Of a stretch of DNA of 64,000 nucleotides, positions 46,093 through 55,206 are shown one piece after another. The position numbers and the translations under genes were made by a program. Below the pieces are notes generated by a model, which did no database searches, was not told the DNA's origin, and worked only from the letters and a program-made list of their open reading frames with translations. Source of the stretch: Lacimicrobium alkaliphilum (GTDB lineage: Bacteria; Pseudomonadota; Gammaproteobacteria; Enterobacterales; Alteromonadaceae); assembly GCF_001466725.1 (NCBI RefSeq), contig NZ_CP013650.1:2604001-2668000 (forward strand), written 5' to 3'. Every line of letters begins with the position of its first letter. Positions within the stretch are counted from its first letter, which is position 1.

Positions 46093-46125
46093 AAAAAAAG
46101 CACTGAGTGGTGAGCTCAGTGCTTT
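46093..46125. terminator. Bidirectional terminator
   Basis: AAAAAGCACTGAG, loop TGGTGAG, then CTCAGTGCTTTTT: a strong stem flanked by A and T runs that works in either direction. It is about 20 nt past the stop of the PEP-CTERM gene on the minus strand. Confidence 0.85.
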
Positions 46126-46144
46126 TTATCAAAATAATTATGGA

Positions 46145-46666
46145 TCAGGCTTTTTTGCGCAAGCGCATCGCCAGCAAACCTAATGCAAGAGTGAACAGCG
46201 TGGCTGGCTCTGGTATCGGGTTGCTGACAGCAGCCTGACCACGTACCAGAAACGTCTCAGCGGCACCACCCTGGGAAGTGGCAAGGTTTGCAGCAATTCC
46301 CACAGGCGCGCCCCATACGTACCCACTAGTCACATCTGTCGGGTCACAATGGCTGTACCCTGAGCCAAAATAGGCGGACGCACATACCGCGCTATTATAG
46401 TTATTCAAATCAAAGGCCGCGACCAGCTCAGAGACATCCGCGAAGCTTGTTGTCCAGTCAAGTTCAGAAGCGAATCTGAAACCATCAATAAGGGTAACAT
46501 CGCTTCCACAGCCACCAACGCCGGCACAGGGTGAAGCATAAACCCACTCTAATCCGCTATCATCTTCATAATAGGCATAGCTTCCGGCCTGAAAAATCAG
46601 ACCTGCATTCGCATAGCCACCAACTACCATCAACGCGCCAAAAAGAGCCAACTTCAATGCTTTCAT
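46145..46666 (-). CDS. PEP-CTERM-anchored exported protein
   Basis: A 173-residue protein with a signal peptide (MKALKLALFGALMVVGGYANA), a cysteine-containing body (GLIFQAGSYAYYEDDSGLEWVYASPC...GFRFASELDWTTS) and the C-terminal sorting signal IPEPATLFTLALGLLAMRLRKKA. The PEP motif, helix and basic tail are all in place, so it is processed by an exosortase encoded elsewhere. The DDSGLEWVY...SELDW pattern is common in PEP-CTERM proteins. No exosortase or polysaccharide genes lie in the window. Confidence 0.88.
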   Translation of the reverse strand: MKALKLALFGALMVVGGYANAGLIFQAGSYAYYEDDSGLEWVYASPCAGVGGCGSDVTLIDGFRFASELDWTTSFADVSELVAAFDLNNYNSAVCASAYFGSGYSHCDPTDVTSGYVWGAPVGIAANLATSQGGAAETFLVRGQAAVSNPIPEPATLFTLALGLLAMRLRKKA

Positions 46667-47188
46667 AATACTTCCTACTACTTACTACCAAGACTTAAGG
46701 AAACAATGCTAAGCAATTAGTGAGCCATAGTTTTTAATCTATATTTTACAACTAGTTAAGTGTTTTTCAGGGGTTGTTCCAGAAATAGCTTGTAAAGAAA
46801 ACAGACAGTACCGAACATGTATAATTAGTTGATTAGCTTAGATTTTCTGCGGTCATGCTCTGTCAAATCCACAGCAACTCTTAGCCAATGACTGTTTAGT
46901 GTCTTTTTGAATTCTGAGTGACCGCTGAACGCTTATTTCGAAGGTTCGTTTAGAATCCTGCGATTGGAAATATCAGAGATAATTTGGGGAAGAAAGAGAA
47001 ATTGGTCGGCGTGAGCGTTTTACTCCGGGCATCCTGCCCTCCGCCCTTCGGGCCAGCCTTCGGCTGTTCTAAAACGCTCCCGGCGTTTTAGTGAACTCCG
47101 ACTGTGACCGCTGCGCGCTCATGTCGAAGGTTCATTGGAACCTGAGTGTTTTGAAAGCGTTGAGACAATCTTTGGAGAAAAGAGAAAT
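46667..47188. repeat. Tandemly duplicated flank of tRNA-Pro
   Basis: Two diverged units about 185 bp apart (46919-47015 and 47104-47201). Each starts GTGACCGCTG, holds TCGAAGGTTC, and ends AAAGAGAAATTGGTCGGCGTGAG, the tRNA-Pro 3' end in reverse. Between them GAGCGTTTTA and TAAAACGCTC (47013-47079) form a large hairpin with CCCTTCGGG and CAGCCTTCGGCTG sub-hairpins. The part 46667-46918 shows nothing I can name. The pattern suggests decayed tRNA copies or repeated integration at the tRNA. Confidence 0.6.
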
Positions 47189-47265
47189 TGGTCGGCGTGA
47201 GAGGATTTGAACCTCCGACCCCTGACACCCCATGACAGTGCGCTACCAAGCTGCGCTACACGCCG
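47189..47265 (-). tRNA. tRNA-Pro (anticodon GGG)
   Basis: 77 nt including the encoded CCA. The cloverleaf reads CGGCGTG acceptor, GCGC D-stem with AGCTTGGTA loop, anticodon arm CTGTC-ATGGGGT-GTCAG (anticodon GGG, with the same internal U-U mismatch as in E. coli proL), TpsiC arm GGAGG-TTCAAAT-CCTCT and CACGCCG acceptor. It closely matches enterobacterial tRNA-Pro(GGG). Such tRNAs are frequent island integration sites, and copies of its 3' end lie upstream at 46013 and 46993. Confidence 0.97.
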
Positions 47266-47796
47266 ACCGAAGAGGTTGCATAGTGTACTTATTTTACCGG
47301 GCTTTGCAATGCTGAGTTGGCATTTACCGGTCTGTTTGCCCATTCCTTAATCAACTGCAGGGAATTTGCCGGTTAATTCATCATTCTGACGGGTAATCGC
47401 AAAAGGAAATGGGCTTTGGGGAGTCTGTCTGACCAGTGATTCAGGACTGCGGAGTGCTGCGCAGTCCTGTCTCATCACCGGTTGGGGTGCTTTTATAAGG
47501 TGGTTGTACTAAGGCTTTGGGCCAATGGGGGCTCACAACGCTCTGGCGTCGTTCCTCTGGCTGCCTGGGGATGTAATGCAGGGTATTTTTTATCTGACTG
47601 GATTGTTTCAATAGATTCTCCGTTAAGGATAGGATGAAGAGGATAACACTTCCCTGGTTATGACTATATGCGTTAGCGCACGAAATAACATATAAAGCTC
47701 GGGAACAGGCATTGATAAAAACGCCCGTTACCGCGCATCAACTGGTGATTTAAACTTTGACAATGAACAGGCGTTCTCAGTATTTTTTGAGCTATC
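47266..47796. other. Gene-free stretch with a long hairpin
   Basis: About 530 bp without a supported gene. At 47442-47469 CAGGACTGCG and CGCAGTCCTG form a perfect 10-bp stem, and the flanks ACCAGTGAT / ATCACCGGT roughly extend it. A small RNA, a REP-type repeat or a terminator would each fit. Nothing else identifiable. Confidence 0.5.
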
Positions 47797-48390
47797 TCAG
47801 TTACGCCTGTCATCGGCACTGATACGGCTGGCAATAGCGCCATCCTGGCCTTTGTATTTAGCATCAATTCTGGCGTTGTAAGGCTTTTCGGCAAAATCCG
47901 ACAGTACTTCAAAACTCAGTGCGCCGATTTTCATTTTCGGGCGCAGCGCCAGCGGCAGTTTTCCGCTGTTGAAAAATTCCAGCACAATATTACCGGACCA
48001 GCCCGGGTCGATACGATGAGCAGTAACATGCACCATCAACCCCAACCGAGCCAGTGATGAACGACCATCCAGCCAGCCCACCACATTGCCGGGCAGGGTC
48101 ACCGATTCCAGCGTTACCGCCAGTGCCAGTTCGCCGGGGTGCAGGAAAAAGGCTTTGCCGTCGGGCAGCTCAATTTCGTCACTCATTACCGAATTCATCG
48201 CCGCCTGCATCTCTTCCTTGGGGCCGGAAAGATCAATATAAGGTGCGGCATGGTCTTCAAAGACACGGAATTTGTTACCCAGGCGGATATCCACGGTGAC
48301 GCCGCTGATCATATCTTCCTCAGGAGCGGGGCTGATCTGAATCTTGCCGTCTTTAAGCCAGGTTTTAATATCTTTGTCACATAAACGCAT
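47797..48390 (-). CDS. dcd: dCTP deaminase
   Basis: A 197-residue homolog of E. coli Dcd, which turns dCTP into dUTP for thymidylate synthesis. [21 protein letters not shown], the [15 protein letters not shown] segment, [25 protein letters not shown] and the C-terminal lid are conserved, including the catalytic Glu region (NIVLEFFN). The frame is open to 48441, but family length and MRLCDKDI favour the ATG at 48390. In many relatives dcd lies next to mrp and metG, as here. Confidence 0.95.
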   Translation of the reverse strand: MRLCDKDIKTWLKDGKIQISPAPEEDMISGVTVDIRLGNKFRVFEDHAAPYIDLSGPKEEMQAAMNSVMSDEIELPDGKAFFLHPGELALAVTLESVTLPGNVVGWLDGRSSLARLGLMVHVTAHRIDPGWSGNIVLEFFNSGKLPLALRPKMKIGALSFEVLSDFAEKPYNARIDAKYKGQDGAIASRISADDRRN

Positions 48391-48518
48391 GGATTGGTCC
48401 GATTGCATCGCTTTAAGGGGAAGTCCGTAAAGGGTGCTCATTATTCACGCTCAGGCCTGAGTATTCAATATATACCGGCGTAAAGTTATCAGACGTCAGT
48501 TATCAGCGTGGTGAAAAG

Positions 48519-48590
48519 CATTGCACCGCGGAGACGCGAAGAACGCGGAGAAAACAAAGGTTCAAATCTCTGCGACCCAGCGGTAAATAG
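48519..48590. repeat. Dispersed repeat of the CTCTGCG / CGCGGAG family
   Basis: CACCGCGGAGACGCGAAGAACGCGGAG and CAAATCTCTGCG resemble the repeats at 17035 and 51909. It lies between dcd and mrp. Confidence 0.45.
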
Positions 48591-48654
48591 CTTTTTCGTG
48601 TGGTTCGTGGTTAAAGGCCTCTTGCCGATTAGTGCAAAATGCCAGAGGGGAGAA

Positions 48655-48703
48655 ACCTCCTGACTCCTCTCACCTCACTCATCACTCCTCACTCCTCACC
48701 GCA
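48655..48703. repeat. CTCACTCCTCAC-type low-complexity repeat
   Basis: A run of CTCAC/CTCCTC units just past the mrp stop side. Similar runs occur at about 57962-58056 and 63503-63598, where both arms are present and can pair. Confidence 0.45.
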
Positions 48704-49746
48704 ACATCAATAGCCTGGGGCTGCTTTAAAGTCGAGACATAGAGCTCTTTAGCCAAGGCTCTGGCAGCGTGGCCGTAGGCCCTGGAAATCGGGCTGTCAC
48801 CCTGTTCGCTGATAAGAGACTTACCCAGGTCAGTATATTCGCGGATATGAATATCCAGCGGAATTTGCCCCAGCAAACTGACCTGATGCTGTTTGCTGAT
48901 GCGCTCACCGCCACCTTGTGCAAACAGATGCTCTTTGTAACCACACTGGGAGCATTGGTGATAACTCATATTTTCAATTACGCCCAGCACCGGCACATGC
49001 ACCTTATTAAACATGGCAATGGCTTTTTGCGCATCGGCCAGCGCGATATTCTGCGGTGTGGTGACCACCACTGTACCGGATACCGGCACCTGCTGGGCCA
49101 GGGTCAGCTGAATATCGCCGGTACCCGGTGGCATATCGATCAATAAATAATCCAGTTCCGGCCACAGAGTTTCATTAAGCAGTTGCTGCAGAGCCTTACT
49201 GGCCATTGGCCCGCGCCAGATGGCGGCGTCATCGGCCGGTACCAGATAACCGATGGAGTTGGCCACCAGCCCATGAGCCTCGAGTGGCTGCATGTGTTTA
49301 TTATCTTCAGTGCCCGGTTGCTGATCAGGATTGCCGAGCATAATCGGAATCGAAGGCCCGTAAATATCCGCATCCAGTATCCCTACCCTGGCCCCTTCCT
49401 GCTGAAGCGCCAGCGCCAGATTGATGGTGGTGGTGGATTTACCCACTCCGCCCTTGCCCGAGGCAATGGCCACCAGATTACGGATCTGACGCAGGCCACG
49501 CCGGGCATCGCCGCTGAAGGCGGTTTTCTGGGTTAAGGTCAGCTTGATATCGGGCCGGGCTTTTAACAGTGCCTCCCGCAGTGGCTCAAGCTGACTTTCA
49601 CAGGCAAACGGCAGGTTAATCAATACCCCGTCTTTTTGCGCCGCTATCCAGCGTTCAGTCTGCTCAGGTTTAAGTTTGAAAAATTCCGCCAGCACCGGGT
49701 TGATATCGGGATGAGCGGGTTTTGTTTTACTGGAACTAAAAAACAC
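48682..49746 (-). CDS. mrp: Mrp/ApbC iron-sulfur cluster carrier ATPase
   Basis: A 354-residue P-loop protein. A short N-terminal MIP18-like domain is followed by ASGKGGVGKSTTTINLALALQ (deviant Walker A), DADIYGPSIPIML and LLIDMPPGTGDI. The CxxC pair QCSQCGYKEHLF binds a bridging Fe-S cluster at the dimer interface. It loads clusters onto apo-proteins. Divergent from metG, as in E. coli. Confidence 0.95.
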   Translation of the reverse strand: MFFSSSKTKPAHPDINPVLAEFFKLKPEQTERWIAAQKDGVLINLPFACESQLEPLREALLKARPDIKLTLTQKTAFSGDARRGLRQIRNLVAIASGKGGVGKSTTTINLALALQQEGARVGILDADIYGPSIPIMLGNPDQQPGTEDNKHMQPLEAHGLVANSIGYLVPADDAAIWRGPMASKALQQLLNETLWPELDYLLIDMPPGTGDIQLTLAQQVPVSGTVVVTTPQNIALADAQKAIAMFNKVHVPVLGVIENMSYHQCSQCGYKEHLFAQGGGERISKQHQVSLLGQIPLDIHIREYTDLGKSLISEQGDSPISRAYGHAARALAKELYVSTLKQPQAIDVAVRSEE

Positions 49747-49833
49747 CTTGGATTCCTATTAGATATAGTGCATTCAGGCCCAGATTTGGGTACCATCTGC
49801 GCCTCTTAAATGATGATAACACTTAAGGCGGAT

Positions 49834-51882
49834 ATGGCAGACTCGCAACGCAAAATTCTGGTGACCAGCGCACTTCCCTATGCCAATGGCTCTATTCATC
49901 TTGGCCATTTGCTGGAGCATATTCAAACTGATATCTGGACCCGCTTCCAGCGCCTTCGTGGTCATCAGTGCTACAGCGTTTGTGCCGATGACGCCCATGG
50001 TACTCCGGTCATGCTCAAAGCCCGGGAACTGGGGATCAGCCCTGAGCAGATGGTGGAGCAAACCCGCCAGGAGCACCATCAGGATCTGCGTGATTTTTTT
50101 GTGGATTACGACAACTACTATATCACCCACTCACCGGAAAACCGTGAACTGTCTGAGCTTATTTACAAGCGTCTGGACGATGCCGGCTATATCAGCAAAC
50201 GGGTGATCAGTCAGCTGTACGACCCGCAAAAAGAGATGTTTTTGCCGGATCGCTTTATTAAAGGCACCTGCCCCAGTTGTGGTGCAGAAGACCAGAACGG
50301 CGACAGCTGTGATGTGTGCAGCGCCACCTACAGCCCCACTGAGGTGATTAACCCGCGCTCGGTGGTTTCCGGCGCCACGCCGGTACTGAAAGACTCAGAG
50401 CATTACTTTTTCGATCTGCCGCAATTTGAAGAGATGCTCAAAGGCTGGCTCAGAAGCGGCGCCATCCAGGAAGAAATGGCCAATAAGCTTCAGGAATGGT
50501 TTGCCGAAGGCCTGCAGCAGTGGGATATCAGCCGTGATGCACCCTATTTCGGCTTTGAGATCCCCGGTGCGCCGGGCAAGTTCTTCTATGTTTGGGTGGA
50601 TGCACCTGTTGGCTATATGGCCAGCTTTAAAAATTATTGCGATACCCACAATCTGGACTTTGATGAGTACTGGAAGGCCGACTCCGAGGCTGAGCTGTAC
50701 CATTTTATCGGTAAAGACATCACCTATTTCCATTGCCTGTTCTGGCCCGCCATGCTTGAAGGCGCAGGTTTCAGAAAGCCTACCGGGGTCAATGTACATG
50801 GTTTTGTTACCGTCAACGGTGCCAAGATGTCCAAGTCAAAGGGTACCTTTATCAAGGGCCGCACCTATCTGGATCATCTGAATCCGGAATATCTTCGCTA
50901 TTACTTCGCCAGTAAGTTGTCAGACGGAGTGATGGATATCGACCTTAACTTTGATGATTTTATCTCCAAGGTCAATTCCGATCTGGTCGGCAAGGTGGTG
51001 AATATTGCCAGCCGCTGTGCCGGTTTTATCAATAAAAAGTTCGACGGCACCCTGTCGCTGAATGTGGCCGAGCCCAAACTGGTAACTGAATTTCAGCAGG
51101 CCGCAGAGGGTATCGCTCAGGCCTTTGAAAAGCGCCAGTACAACCGGGCAATTCGTGAAATTATGGCGCTGGCGGATAAAGCCAACCAGTATATTGATAC
51201 TCAGGCGCCCTGGGTCACCATCAAGGATGAGAACAAGCAGCAGCATACCCATGACGTGTGTTCATTAGGGATTAATCTGTTCCGTATTCTGATGGTATAC
51301 CTCAAACCTGTGTTGCCCGAGCTGGCCCAAAAATCCGAAGCCTTCTTAAATGATGAGCTTAACTGGAACAGCAGCCAGCACCTGTTAACCAATCATAAAA
51401 TCAGCCCCTTTAAAGCACTGATGCAACGGGTAGACAGCGACAAGGTCAATGCCATGATTGAAGCGTCAAAAGAAAACCTGCAGGCCACCACCGACAGCCA
51501 GCCTGCCGACAGAGAACCGGCCGCTGAAAGCCCACTGACAAGTGACCCTATCGGTGAAACCATTAGTTTTGATGATTTCGCCAAAATTGATCTGCGCATC
51601 GCCCGTATCGCCAAAGCGGAGCATGTGGAAGGTGCCGATAAACTGTTAAAATTGCAACTGGACTTAGGCGGTGAAACCCGCCAGGTGTTTGCCGGTATCA
51701 AATCGGCCTATGACCCGGCCAGCCTGGAAGGCAAACTTACGGTCATGGTGGCCAACCTGGCCCCCCGTAAGATGCGCTTCGGTTTATCTGAAGGCATGGT
51801 ATTGGCTGCAGGCCCCGGTGGTAAAGATTTATGGATTATGGAGCCCCACGAAGGCGCCCAACCGGGTATGCGGGTTAAGTAG
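49834..51882 (+). CDS. metG: Methionine--tRNA ligase
   Basis: A 682-residue class I synthetase very similar to E. coli Met[22 protein letters not shown] holds the HIGH-type signature, [17 protein letters not shown] the zinc knuckle, and [12 protein letters not shown] the KMSKS loop. A C-terminal dimerisation and tRNA-binding domain follows ([33 protein letters not shown]...[20 protein letters not shown]). The ATG at 49834 has AAGG 5-6 nt upstream and gives the usual N-terminus; ATGs at 49810 and 49813 are less likely. The TAG stop is inside a REP-like palindrome. Confidence 0.97.
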   Translation: MADSQRKILVTSALPYANGSIHLGHLLEHIQTDIWTRFQRLRGHQCYSVCADDAHGTPVMLKARELGISPEQMVEQTRQEHHQDLRDFFVDYDNYYITHSPENRELSELIYKRLDDAGYISKRVISQLYDPQKEMFLPDRFIKGTCPSCGAEDQNGDSCDVCSATYSPTEVINPRSVVSGATPVLKDSEHYFFDLPQFEEMLKGWLRSGAIQEEMANKLQEWFAEGLQQWDISRDAPYFGFEIPGAPGKFFYVWVDAPVGYMASFKNYCDTHNLDFDEYWKADSEAELYHFIGKDITYFHCLFWPAMLEGAGFRKPTGVNVHGFVTVNGAKMSKSKGTFIKGRTYLDHLNPEYLRYYFASKLSDGVMDIDLNFDDFISKVNSDLVGKVVNIASRCAGFINKKFDGTLSLNVAEPKLVTEFQQAAEGIAQAFEKRQYNRAIREIMALADKANQYIDTQAPWVTIKDENKQQHTHDVCSLGINLFRILMVYLKPVLPELAQKSEAFLNDELNWNSSQHLLTNHKISPFKALMQRVDSDKVNAMIEASKENLQATTDSQPADREPAAESPLTSDPIGETISFDDFAKIDLRIARIAKAEHVEGADKLLKLQLDLGGETRQVFAGIKSAYDPASLEGKLTVMVANLAPRKMRFGLSEGMVLAAGPGGKDLWIMEPHEGAQPGMRVK

Positions 51883-51900
51883 GTCGGACTTTAGTCCGAC
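51879..51900. repeat. REP-like palindrome GTAGGTCGGACTTTAGTCCGAC overlapping the metG stop
   Basis: GTCGGACT and AGTCCGAC form an 8-bp stem with a 2-nt loop. The TAG in GTAGGTCGG is the metG stop codon, so the repeat supplies it. Other members: 52112-52133, 52160-52186, 56870-56891, 56948-56970. Confidence 0.7.
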
Positions 51901-51908
51901 AAAAAAGA

Positions 51909-52060
51909 TGTTCAGTACAGAGCCACGGAGGGCAAAAAGATTTTATTACCTCTGCATTCTTTGCGATCTCTGCGTCTCTGCGAGATCCCGGCTTTTCTGT
52001 ATTTGATCTCGCAGAGGCGCTGAGAATTGAAGAATCAGCCTCTGTGTCGCTGTGATTATT
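51909..52060. repeat. Dispersed CTCTGCG / CGCAGAG repeat, longest copy
   Basis: Contains CGATCTCTGCGTCTCTGCGAGATC and TTGATCTCGCAGAGGCGCTGAGA, which pair imperfectly. Same family as 17035 and 48519. Fills the metG-CZB receptor gap together with the GTCGG palindromes. Confidence 0.5.
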
Positions 52061-52111
52061 GTTGTCTTTCTCAAAGGTCACTGGATGCCCGACAACGGCA
52101 TTCGGGTGAAG

Positions 52112-52187
52112 TAGGTCGGACTTTAGTCCGACAAAAGCGTACATCTCTGTGAGTTTTCTTGTCGGAATAAATTCCGACCTACAACCT
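52112..52187. repeat. Two GTCGG palindromes in opposite orientation
   Basis: A second copy of GTAGGTCGGACTTTAGTCCGAC (about 52112-52133) is followed by TTGTCGGAATAAATTCCGACCTAC (about 52161-52184) in the other orientation, a BIME-like pair. The first copy is preceded by TTCGGGTGAAG, resembling the last codons of metG before its own copy. Confidence 0.65.
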
Positions 52188-53282
52188 TTAGCCGGCGCTG
52201 TTGGCCAGCCTGTCGATCAGCATCATCACTTCTTCGCTGGCCTCTTCCATCTGCCTTAGCTTGTTTAAGGTTGTTTCGCTGACACCGTTGCGGCGCTCAT
52301 CCAGTGCCGCTTTGCCCGCCTCGTGTACTTTGCGATGCACTGAGTCCAGCGCTTTAAAGTCACTGTTACTGCCATATTTTTTGGCACCCTCACCCTGATA
52401 CCACTGGCCGAGGTTGCAATGATGATGATCGCTTAAATCGCTGGCATTCACATGGGCATTGCCCAACAACGCATCATAGACACGGGTTTTAAACACCAGG
52501 TGGTCAAGTTGTGTGGTCGACAAAAAGGTCTGCTCTGCGGTGCTGTTGATCACTTCGCGCATGGAATGGGACATTTCCAGTACATTGCTGACTTTTTCTC
52601 TCACCTGGCCGGTATTTTCCACCAGATTTCTGGATTGTTGAGAAACATCGTTGATATTGGCTTCGATAGTGCGGGTACCCTGTTCGATTTTCTCAACCAG
52701 GTTATTAATTTCCTTGGTGGACTCAGAGGCACGCATGGCCAGATTACGCACTTCCTCGGCGACTACTGCAAAACCGCGGCCACTCTCACCGGCACGGGCC
52801 GCTTCAATAGCTGCATTCAGGGCCAGCAGATTGGTTTGTTCGGCAATCGAATTGATCACCACCACAAAATTGCTGATGTTGCCTGCCAGGGTAGACAATT
52901 CAGTGGCGTGATTAACGCCGCGCTCAGCAATATCATCAATCTGGTTAAGACCAGAAACCGTGTCATCCAGTATTTCGGCAGAGTCGGCGAAAAGCTGTTC
53001 ATGGCCCGCCAGACGCTCTTTTTCATGGGCCAAAGTATCGGCGGTGGTATGCAGGGCATCGCGGACACCCTGAACGTGGCTTTGCCCGGTAAGCCAGATA
53101 TCGCTGATCTGTTTACTGCCGTTCAGGTTCTGTTGGTGTTCTGTGGTGGACTGGCGTACTTCGGCCAGTTGCTGTTCCAGTTCGGCGATACGCTGTTGCA
53201 GGTGCTGATTATCCTGCCCCAGCGACTTTATCTTTTGTAGATCCTGCTCGCTTGTTTTGTTGCCAAAGAGTCCAAACATCAT
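52188..53282 (-). CDS. Soluble chemoreceptor-like protein with CZB zinc-binding domain
   Basis: A 364-residue protein without transmembrane helices. An N-terminal coiled coil leads into an MCP signalling hairpin ([35 protein letters not shown]) and a C-terminal CZB domain (VYDALLG...[21 protein letters not shown]...HRKVHEAG) with the His/Cys zinc ligands. CZB receptors sense zinc or hypochlorite and may signal to CheA or to diguanylate cyclases. GCCGATAA, the -10 of flagellar sigma-28 promoters, lies 38 nt upstream on its strand, but I do not find a matching -35. Confidence 0.9.
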   Translation of the reverse strand: MMFGLFGNKTSEQDLQKIKSLGQDNQHLQQRIAELEQQLAEVRQSTTEHQQNLNGSKQISDIWLTGQSHVQGVRDALHTTADTLAHEKERLAGHEQLFADSAEILDDTVSGLNQIDDIAERGVNHATELSTLAGNISNFVVVINSIAEQTNLLALNAAIEAARAGESGRGFAVVAEEVRNLAMRASESTKEINNLVEKIEQGTRTIEANINDVSQQSRNLVENTGQVREKVSNVLEMSHSMREVINSTAEQTFLSTTQLDHLVFKTRVYDALLGNAHVNASDLSDHHHCNLGQWYQGEGAKKYGSNSDFKALDSVHRKVHEAGKAALDERRNGVSETTLNKLRQMEEASEEVMMLIDRLANSAG

Positions 53283-53319
53283 CCGGTACCAGCGTTAACT
53301 TATTGATAGAGATTGCTAT

Positions 53320-53327
53320 TTATCGGC
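53320..53327 (-). promoter_or_regulatory. Possible sigma-28 (FliA) -10 element for the CZB receptor
   Basis: GCCGATAA on the minus strand equals the FliA -10 consensus. The TAAA -35 expected 15 bp upstream is absent at exact spacing (a TAAA lies elsewhere in the AT-rich stretch). Weak evidence. Confidence 0.3.
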
Positions 53328-53363
53328 GATTTTTATCTTTTCGGCAATGTTTTTATGCCAGTG

Positions 53364-54116
53364 TTACGAGTGGCGGGATGACACCCTGCTGGTTGGCAGG
53401 CCGGCACCGGCAGGATTAAAGCCAGCTTTGGGCTTCCATTTCATTTTCAGTGGCGACAGGGGTATTTCACGTTTTTTTGCCACCAGAATATATACCGAGC
53501 CCAGGCACTCGCAATATTTCGACGCCCAGCGTTGCCATTTGCTCTGAGGGTTGAGCTCGCGTTCAAACAACAATTCACTGTGTGCCAGCCCATGTTCCTG
53601 AATAATTTCAAAACCCAACAAATGCAGCCAGTCTTTAATACGCATGGCTGAGAAGCAGCGGGCATCGTGTAACAGGCTGTCTCTGCGCAGCGGCAGGTAT
53701 TTGGCCAGGCCAGCCAGGCTGAAGGGATTGTAGCCGATCAACACCAGATGGCCGTCGGGCATCATTACCCGATTGGCTTCACGCAGGATCTGGTGTGGAT
53801 CCTGCGCAAAATCCAGTTCAAAACTTAATATCATTGCATCGATGCTGCGCTTGAGCAGTGGTAACGCTCTTGAGTTAGCCATCACCAGACTATCCTGGGC
53901 CTGCTTCAGCGTGATCCCCACCTGATGCTTAATCGGACAGTTTGAAAACTCAAGGGTAGCACTCAATGCACCGAGTTTAACCAGATGGTAACCAAACCAG
54001 TGGCGGCTGGGCTCAGCTAAAAGCTGTTCAATCTGTTGGCGAATATGCGGCCCACAGGGAAGTGCCTGCCAGTTGGCGGGGTAGCGTGGCTGACGGGAGA
54101 TGAGCGCCGGTTTCAT
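53364..54116 (-). CDS. SAM-dependent methyltransferase-like protein, YafS-like
   Basis: A 250-residue class I methyltransferase fold. The middle strand-helix region (DAMILSFELDFAQDPHQILREANRVMMPDGHLVLIGYNPFSLAGL) is the Methyltransf_11 type, but the N-terminal glycine-rich SAM loop is degraded. Position beside gloB and mltD matches yafS in E. coli. Substrate unknown. Confidence 0.82.
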   Translation of the reverse strand: MKPALISRQPRYPANWQALPCGPHIRQQIEQLLAEPSRHWFGYHLVKLGALSATLEFSNCPIKHQVGITLKQAQDSLVMANSRALPLLKRSIDAMILSFELDFAQDPHQILREANRVMMPDGHLVLIGYNPFSLAGLAKYLPLRRDSLLHDARCFSAMRIKDWLHLLGFEIIQEHGLAHSELLFERELNPQSKWQRWASKYCECLGSVYILVAKKREIPLSPLKMKWKPKAGFNPAGAGLPTSRVSSRHS

Positions 54117-54277
54117 AGGGTGAGTAACACCCGGAACTTAGTCATTGTTATCACTGGTGCTGTTGTCATCGTTGCTGCTTTGTATACTATCAGAGGCTCC
54201 AGCTTGCCGGTAATCCGTTAAAAGTACCAGTAGCTGGCAGCAAAATCTGCCTGTAGTGCATTGTTTGGGGGAAAGCC

Positions 54278-55048
54278 ATGATTGAAGTATTGCCTGTTTC
54301 AGCCTTTAAAGATAATTATATCTGGTGTCTGATTGAAGAAAATCGTTGCACTGTGGTGGATCCGGGTGATGCGGCGCCGGTGATGGATTTTCTGAACCAG
54401 CGCAGTCTGACACTTACAGATATTCTGATCACCCATCACCACTGGGACCATACCGACGGACTGGATGGCCTGCTAAAACACCACCGGGATATCAATGTGT
54501 TCGGCCCGGTATCTGACAACATCCCGCAGATTACTCATTCTCTGCGTGAAGGCGATAGTTGCAGCCCGCAGGGTCTGGCAGAGAGCTTTGAGGTGCTCGA
54601 AGTGCCCGGTCACACCCTGGATCATATTGCATTTTATAATCAGCACGTTGGGCTGTTTTGCGGCGATACACTGTTCAGCGCAGGCTGCGGCCGTTTGTTC
54701 GAAGGTACGGCGCAGCAGATGTATGATTCATTGCAAAAACTCGCGCAACTGCCGGATGATACCGCCGTGTATTGTGCCCATGAATACACTCTGGCCAACC
54801 TTGAGTTTGCTGCAGCGGTTGAGCCTGACAACAGCGCACGGCAACAACACCAGCAATGGGCGCAGCAGCAACGACAGCAGCATCGCCCGACCCTGCCTGG
54901 CAATCTGGGCCTGGAAAAGCGCATCAATCCTTTTTTGCGATCACAGGTTGACGGGATTGCCAGAAACGTGTCACAACATAGCGATAAAACACTAAGCAAT
55001 GCACAGCAGGTTTTTGCTGAAATAAGACGCTGGAAAGACAACTTCTAG
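54278..55048 (+). CDS. gloB: Hydroxyacylglutathione hydrolase (glyoxalase II)
   Basis: A 256-residue metallo-beta-lactamase-fold hydrolase that splits S-lactoylglutathione to lactate and glutathione. The metal motif is ITHHHWDHTDG; other ligands are in VPGHTLDHIAF, LFCGDTLFSAGCGRLFEG and YCAHEYTLANL. The C-terminal substrate-binding domain with NPFLR is present. Length and motifs fit enterobacterial GloB. Confidence 0.96.
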   Translation: MIEVLPVSAFKDNYIWCLIEENRCTVVDPGDAAPVMDFLNQRSLTLTDILITHHHWDHTDGLDGLLKHHRDINVFGPVSDNIPQITHSLREGDSCSPQGLAESFEVLEVPGHTLDHIAFYNQHVGLFCGDTLFSAGCGRLFEGTAQQMYDSLQKLAQLPDDTAVYCAHEYTLANLEFAAAVEPDNSARQQHQQWAQQQRQQHRPTLPGNLGLEKRINPFLRSQVDGIARNVSQHSDKTLSNAQQVFAEIRRWKDNF

Positions 55049-55206
55049 CCGATACAATACTCATGAGGTTTGTCAGCGACAACAGGCATAAAGTGATAAA
55101 CTGCTTAGCAAATCACCTTGTGTGGGATGCCCTGTTTGCCTCAATTGCAGTACAAGGTTTACCAACATATAACGATAAAACAAAAAGTTAAAGTAGCCGG
55201 GCGCAT

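Noticed and set aside
45977..46183. 68-codon open frame on the plus strand
   Set aside because: It spans a tRNA-end repeat and a terminator hairpin and has no homology that I recognise.
40000..47265. Complete prophage or integrative element
   Set aside because: No integrase, recombinase, phage structural or transfer genes are present; only an accessory-gene cluster with possible attachment-like repeats can be claimed.
47119..47343. 74-codon open frame on the minus strand
   Set aside because: It runs through tRNA-Pro; the GVRGRRFKSSHADQ part is simply the translated tRNA.
47673..47912. 79-codon open frame on the minus strand
   Set aside because: It overlaps the 3' end of dcd in another frame and has no ribosome site.
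52452..53240. 262-codon open frame on the plus strand
   Set aside because: Exact antisense of the CZB chemoreceptor, which has well-known signalling motifs.
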